Source of the DNA: Toxorhynchites rutilus septentrionalis | Taxonomy: Eukaryota; Arthropoda; Insecta; Diptera; Culicidae | NCBI RefSeq assembly: GCF_029784135.1 | Contig: NC_073744.1 | Location: 12,919,929 to 12,983,928 of the forward strand | Direction of reading: 5' to 3' | DNA: 64,000 nt | Shown here: positions 49,301-55,300 of the stretch, one piece after another | Layout of the letters: every line of letters starts with the position of its first letter | Numbering within the stretch: position 1 is the stretch's first letter | Position numbers and translations under genes: made by a program | The notes under the pieces: model-generated | The model's database searches: none | The model's input: only the letters and a program-made list of their open reading frames with translations | What the model was told of the DNA's origin: nothing

Positions 49301-52300
49301 AAAGTAGCAGTATTAGCAGCAAGACGAGAAAGTCTCCTCCCAAGCCGCTTAGCTTACGCCAGGAAACGTTGGATGTTGGAGACGGAGCTGCAGCTGAATT
49401 GTCAGTTTCTTCACCTGGGTTCCAGAAAGATCACACAAAGCACTCCCCGAAGCGAAAAACTTGTGCAGATGGTAGCGGATTAGGTGGTGGTGGAGAAGCG
49501 TCTGTTCCGGAAAGTCCTAGCAAAATGTATGGGTTTTTCGAGGGTGAAATGGAGGATTTTTCGAGTGAGGAAGTGTCGGACCAGAATACGTTGCACCGAA
49601 AGCCTTCACCGAAGGCCACGTGTCTCCAGAGACAGCGCGAGGAGATCGAACGAGGATATATGGAATTGCAGAAGAAACTTCAGCGAGAATTTGACGCCAA
49701 GCAGCAAGAATGGGAGCGGCTGAGGCCCGCTGCTCTGCTGCTTACCAACAGTCCAAGTAAGGCTCTCCGTATCGATGAACATAAAATTTATTATAGGTTT
49801 AAGTTTTTCTTTTAGTAAACCAAATGCTGAAGGAGGAAGCTCCAAGCAGCCCAAAGCGAGATCAACAGGGCCCAATGGTTGAGGAGAATCTTTCGCCAGA
49901 TTTTAAGAAGAAGCTGGACGAATGGCGAATCAAGGTAAACAATTGCGGTTCGATTTTGATGTAGAACTACGTCTTTCATTAAGTGTGCCAAATCAGAAAA
50001 CAGGTCACGTTTTTTTGAAATAAACTTGACGTTAATAACTATTTTTGCCGCGAACGGATTTTGACGATTTACACACCAAATGAATCGGAAATTCTCTAAG
50101 ATTTGTTTTTATGCTATATATTACAATCCCCTGGTGTGTAAACGGTTTAAATTGATGAAAAGTAGAATCAGTTCCATTTTCTCATACATTTGTCATTTAT
50201 GAGCTTCCCTACCCATGCCGTCAATATCGAGCAATTGGAAAACTCGCTGAGCAAACTTTCAGTATCGTTCTAGATACGAAGCAATGTACATCGCTTGTTT
50301 TTTCTTGTTTTGTGTCATCACATGTCTACGTTTCGGATTGAGCTGTGTAATAATATAAGTAATTTTCATGTACGATACAATAGAAACTAGCTCACCTGTA
50401 GCGTATGTCAAACCACGTTGAACTCAAACATCGATTCATGCACCTGTACATGGGAGAGGAAAAGAGAGGAACAAATTCGTTTTGGAGGAAGTCACTTCAA
50501 AATGTAATGAGGACAATTTGACTGGGAAGAATGAAATAATATAGTCTAGTCGGTAGAGGGAGATAGCGACTAAACGCCCCACTAACTGTTCAGTCGTTTT
50601 GGCGGAGAAACTGCGTGAAGAAGCCAGAAGTCATTACTAACTGACTATGGATATAGTCAGTCAGAAAGTCAGCTGACTATCCTCAGTTGACTATGACTAT
50701 GCAGAGCCCTGCATGCAGTACCTTCGTGTCTTTGAAGAAACCAGATGTTGAATCAGATCTGATGTTGTACCTCCGCATAATTGACTTAATGGACATTTCT
50801 TGATACACATCTTTAATACTTTTTACATAGTCGGTCCAAAGAACAACAGACCGGCTCTGTTTTCCTGCCACAGAAGTGTTTATGAACTTTCGAAATCATT
50901 TTCATTGAATACATTTCATATTAATCCTAACCTCAAATCGATATGTCATAAACAATGCAGCGCTACCAACATAAAACAATATAATAAAATATTGACGTTG
51001 GAAGATTTCTTGCAAGGGAGTAGCTTCAGAGGATCAATAATGTCAGCATTGAATCGACCTTTTCCTTCGTGTAATATTTCATCACACGTTAGACTAGGGT
51101 CGGTGATGACGCCATCGATTTCAACATCTTTTGCACGAATATAAACAAGATATTCCTCCGTGAAAAGGTTGCATTTGGGTAATCTCAGTGGCTAGCTTGC
51201 GGTCTTTGACAACCGCGCGTAGCTTGTTTTGTCTGATTAGCTTTATGGAAACGAACGAGCTAAAATTATTTTCCAGTTCTCTGGCAATTGTTGAAATTCA
51301 CAGATCATTCTGACGGGGGTGAAAAAAAACATGGCAAAGTTCATTAGATCCATCTTCGGGATAGGACTTAATCTGGGAAGCTGATTTTAGTGTTGAAGCG
51401 GGGTTCCCCGTTGGGTTATCATTGTGACTGGGAGGGGCATGTATATCTGTAAAAAATACAAATTTTAAAAATGGGTAGCAAAATAGTAAAAAATATCCTG
51501 ATATTTTCTTTTCACTATGGAACGAAAGAAGAACACGTCCTTCTCCGATGAACTCAGGGAAGGAACTCATCTTGCGGTTCGATTGATATTCTAAATAAGT
51601 TTTTTTCTGTACGTAGCATCAGCCACCACCGAAGAAAGAATCTCATTCAAACACGCCGAAAGATTCCCCAATGGACCAAAAGAAAAAACCGGTAACCGAT
51701 TGGCAACTGTGGAAGACGGGTCAAATTAAACTGGATGGACAGGGTTTAGCTCAGTTGCCGAATGCAAAGGATTTGCCGGAAGATTTCCAGAAAAAGCTAT
51801 GTAATAATGATCATTGAATGTGTTCGAAACTGGTGTCCATAATTTCACTCCGTTCATATTTTTCAGCTGAATGGAAACAAATGAAGGCAGCCAACAAGGT
51901 TCCATCTGGCGCAGTCCAGACATCGCAGTCAGGAGGAGGTGGTGAACCATCGACAAAACGACAGCCGTCCAAAACTACCGGCGCGATCGCGAAGAAAACT
52001 AAACCCACAGAGGAACACAAGGGCGAGGGATTGTCCAAGCTGAAGGCGCTGGTTACGAGCACAGATCACCCGAAGAAGGAACTGGTCGTTCAAACGACGA
52101 AAGGGTTCATTAAGTTCGAAGGCATATCGAGAAAGTTTACGCGACGATTATTTGAATGGGAAAAGGCGAAGGGAATCGGACCAGAGGCGTCAACAATAGC
52201 GTTGCTGCATCCAGGCTATGCGCCAGTGATCATCGAGAATCGTGGCGATGTTTCGGAAGCGAAGCGTGAGTTCATCGATCACTGCCAAATTTTAGCACTA

Positions 52301-55300
52301 CTAAATGTGGTTATTTTCATTTGCAGGAGAAAAATCACCAGGTCTTGGTCGATCGCTGTCGATGGATAGTATTTCACCGAACCCACCGTCGCAATCGATA
52401 TCGCATCAACCATCCAGTCTTTCGTTGAACGATGCTGATGAGCTGAAGGAGAGCAACGGAAAGGATTCGGCATCCAATCGGAGGGTTTCATCCAATCCGG
52501 AGCTCGAGCTGTCTGTGGAACGTGAGGAGCCCCGTGCGGTGCTGGTGGAAGTCGAGGATGACATACAGGAGGTCGTTGATCCTCTATCTGCTACTGCTGC
52601 TGATTCAAAAGAACGTCCCACAATCGGTCAGAACAAAAACAAGTAAGTGTACCAGAAATTAATATCCGGGGAAATGAATTCACTTGTTTAATCGTGTTTG
52701 CAGCTCTGACCGCGTTTCAAGGCCTTCTAGTAGCAGCAGTACGATCCTGAAAGATTCCACCAAACTTCTGATAAAGCTCCGTGAACAGGACTCTGTCGAT
52801 CGGGATGAGGTGCGACGGCTCAAAATAGTGCTTCGGGCATTGATCGCTACTCTGCCGGAGTTCGTTGAAACCGGCTCGCGTGATAGTATTGCATTTTTCT
52901 CCTATATGAAAGATCTCGCGATGGAAATTCTACGCTATCTGTATCGGTTCGATGATGGGTCGCTTCGGGATCCATCAGAAGTTCTAGAGAACGTTCAAAT
53001 CATCAACTCTCATGTAGCGGACCTGAAGAAATCGTTGCATTCGTACATGAAATATGCATCGGGTGCATCGACACGAACCGACGAGGACATACCGAAGATC
53101 AGTATTACACCGGCTGTTGGAGCGCAAGCCACCAGCTCGATACAGAGGTCTACCGATGGTCTCAGAAGCATGGCCACGATCAATGTGACGCCAACGTTTG
53201 TATGCAACGCCGTGAAGGTAAACAAATTGGACACCACAAAGACTGAGGTACGGCTTTTCCCCGTCAGTTCCGAGTCGGACCCAGTTCCGTTGACTTCACA
53301 ATCGCCCGATTCATCCACCTATGTGGAAGGAAGCTTTCCCGAAGATCGAAGCTGCGATCGCGAGAGCAAAAAAATCGCTCGCAATCTGAGTAACGGCTCG
53401 CGGAAAAAAACACGAATCAAGCGAATGGGCTCACGGCAGAACAGCAAAACCGAAAGTGATAGTGACGACAGTCCAACAAACTACGTGCTCGACATTCCTA
53501 GGAAAACTAAGCGCAAAACGAGTCGAGCGAAGAAGCCGTCAGATTCGACGGAAAAGCTCCCCCAGCAACAAGCGGAGGATGTCGTTTACGTCCTCAAAAT
53601 CAAACCAAATTCAAAAACAGACCAACAGCAGCGGTCATCCGCTGCTGCACCGGTTGCGTCCGTCAGCGTGACCGGAGAAATCCTCATATCGCCAACGGAA
53701 ACTTGCGTCGAGTTGCTCGAGCCTCAAGCCGCCGCTGTCACGAATACATCGACAACTGTCAACTGCACGGCGAGCGTGTTGGTGAAAACAAAACGAAAAA
53801 TATTCACCACTGTCGAGGGGGAATCCACGAACGGTGGCACAGCAAACACCACCTCGGTGGTGGTAAGCCACGAGCTCGAATCGTCAAGCACATCGGATCG
53901 GAATGACCGACCAGAGCCACCCAAAAACGACCAGAAGCTGGTGACCAATTTGCCTCCCCTGCCACAATCTCCGAGCACTCAACGAAGGCTGGAGCAGCAG
54001 AAAAGTGTGCCAATCAAAGAACTGTCACCCAACATTCGGCTCATGATTGCCAAATACAACGAACGTTTGTCATCGGAACGGACGGGCAACTCACCGCAAA
54101 GTTCGGGATCCGGCTCTCCGGTGGCATGGAGATCACCGGTGCTCGATCGACGCGTGAGAAAGCAAACCGAGCGATACCAGGAGAATATTGGACAGCTGTC
54201 CAAGTCGGCAAGCGCAGGAAGCCTACGAAAATCGCTGAAGCAACTTGAGCTGGAACAGAAAGCCCGGGAGTCCGACAAGAATGACTGTCCGGTCGTTAGG
54301 GTGATGAAATCATCCAGCACGGGAATGATCGAGAGCGGACGACAGAGAGGGGAATGCAGCAATGCGGACGAGGGTGAGCACAGCGATTCACCGCGAATGA
54401 CTTTCTTGGCGTACGATAGTCTGAGAAGGCGCGATACATTGGCCCGAATGGAACGGAAGGACCCGGAAGAGAGCAGCAAGACCAACAGGACGGAGACTCT
54501 GAAGAAAGAGCGACTCTACAAGAAACGGACAGAGTCCCCACAGGGGGGCGCTGGAAAGGGAGCGATCAGGAAGGTGTCCAGAGAAAAATATACCAGGTGC
54601 CGATCGGTTCCCGGGGAGGATGTTGCGGCAGAGTGTTACGACGAGAGAGTTGCTAGGGATGGAGCGAACCCTGCCAGTCCTCGAATGACATCTAGGAAAA
54701 AATTTACGCACCAGCATTCAACGCGATCGGCTCCAGCTACTCCGGTGGACGAGGAGAAAACAATTGGACCGATGAGCCAACGAGCGTTGAAGTTGAAAAG
54801 GGCCAAAGAGGAGTTCTTGCGAAGCAGTTCAGCGGCTAGGGTGGAAGAGCAAAGGCAACACATGTGGAATAACCGTATTAGTCAGATTAGCACGGCCAGC
54901 GCAAGTAGCGCGGATGATATGGGTCTGATGAAGAGTGCTAGTGCGGGTATAATTACCAGTGCTAGTACCGGCGATGGAGAAGACAGTCAACAGGAGAGTT
55001 ACTACGAATCACTGCCGAGAAACGTTTCCGGGGGATCGATGGTGGGATCGACAGGTGAAGAGATTTCATCGAGGACGGTGAGTGCCCATAGTAGCAGTAG
55101 TAGTAGATTTGGTCTGTCGAATTTGGCGTCGAAATTAAGGAAAGTTAAACTCAGGAGAAGCAGTAAGGACTTGAGCAAAATGAATGCAGTTTCCACCTTG
55201 TGTCGCCAGAGTTTGATGGTGGATATCAGTGGTGAAGCGATGAAGATGGGTAGTGTGCAGAACCTGGGACAGAATTCGAGCGAACGAGGCGGTGAATCTC

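Noticed and set aside
53635..54717. Several minus-strand open frames of 70-168 codons opposite exon 11
   Set aside because: Shadows of the long plus-strand coding exon, rich in Ser/Leu as expected from its complement.
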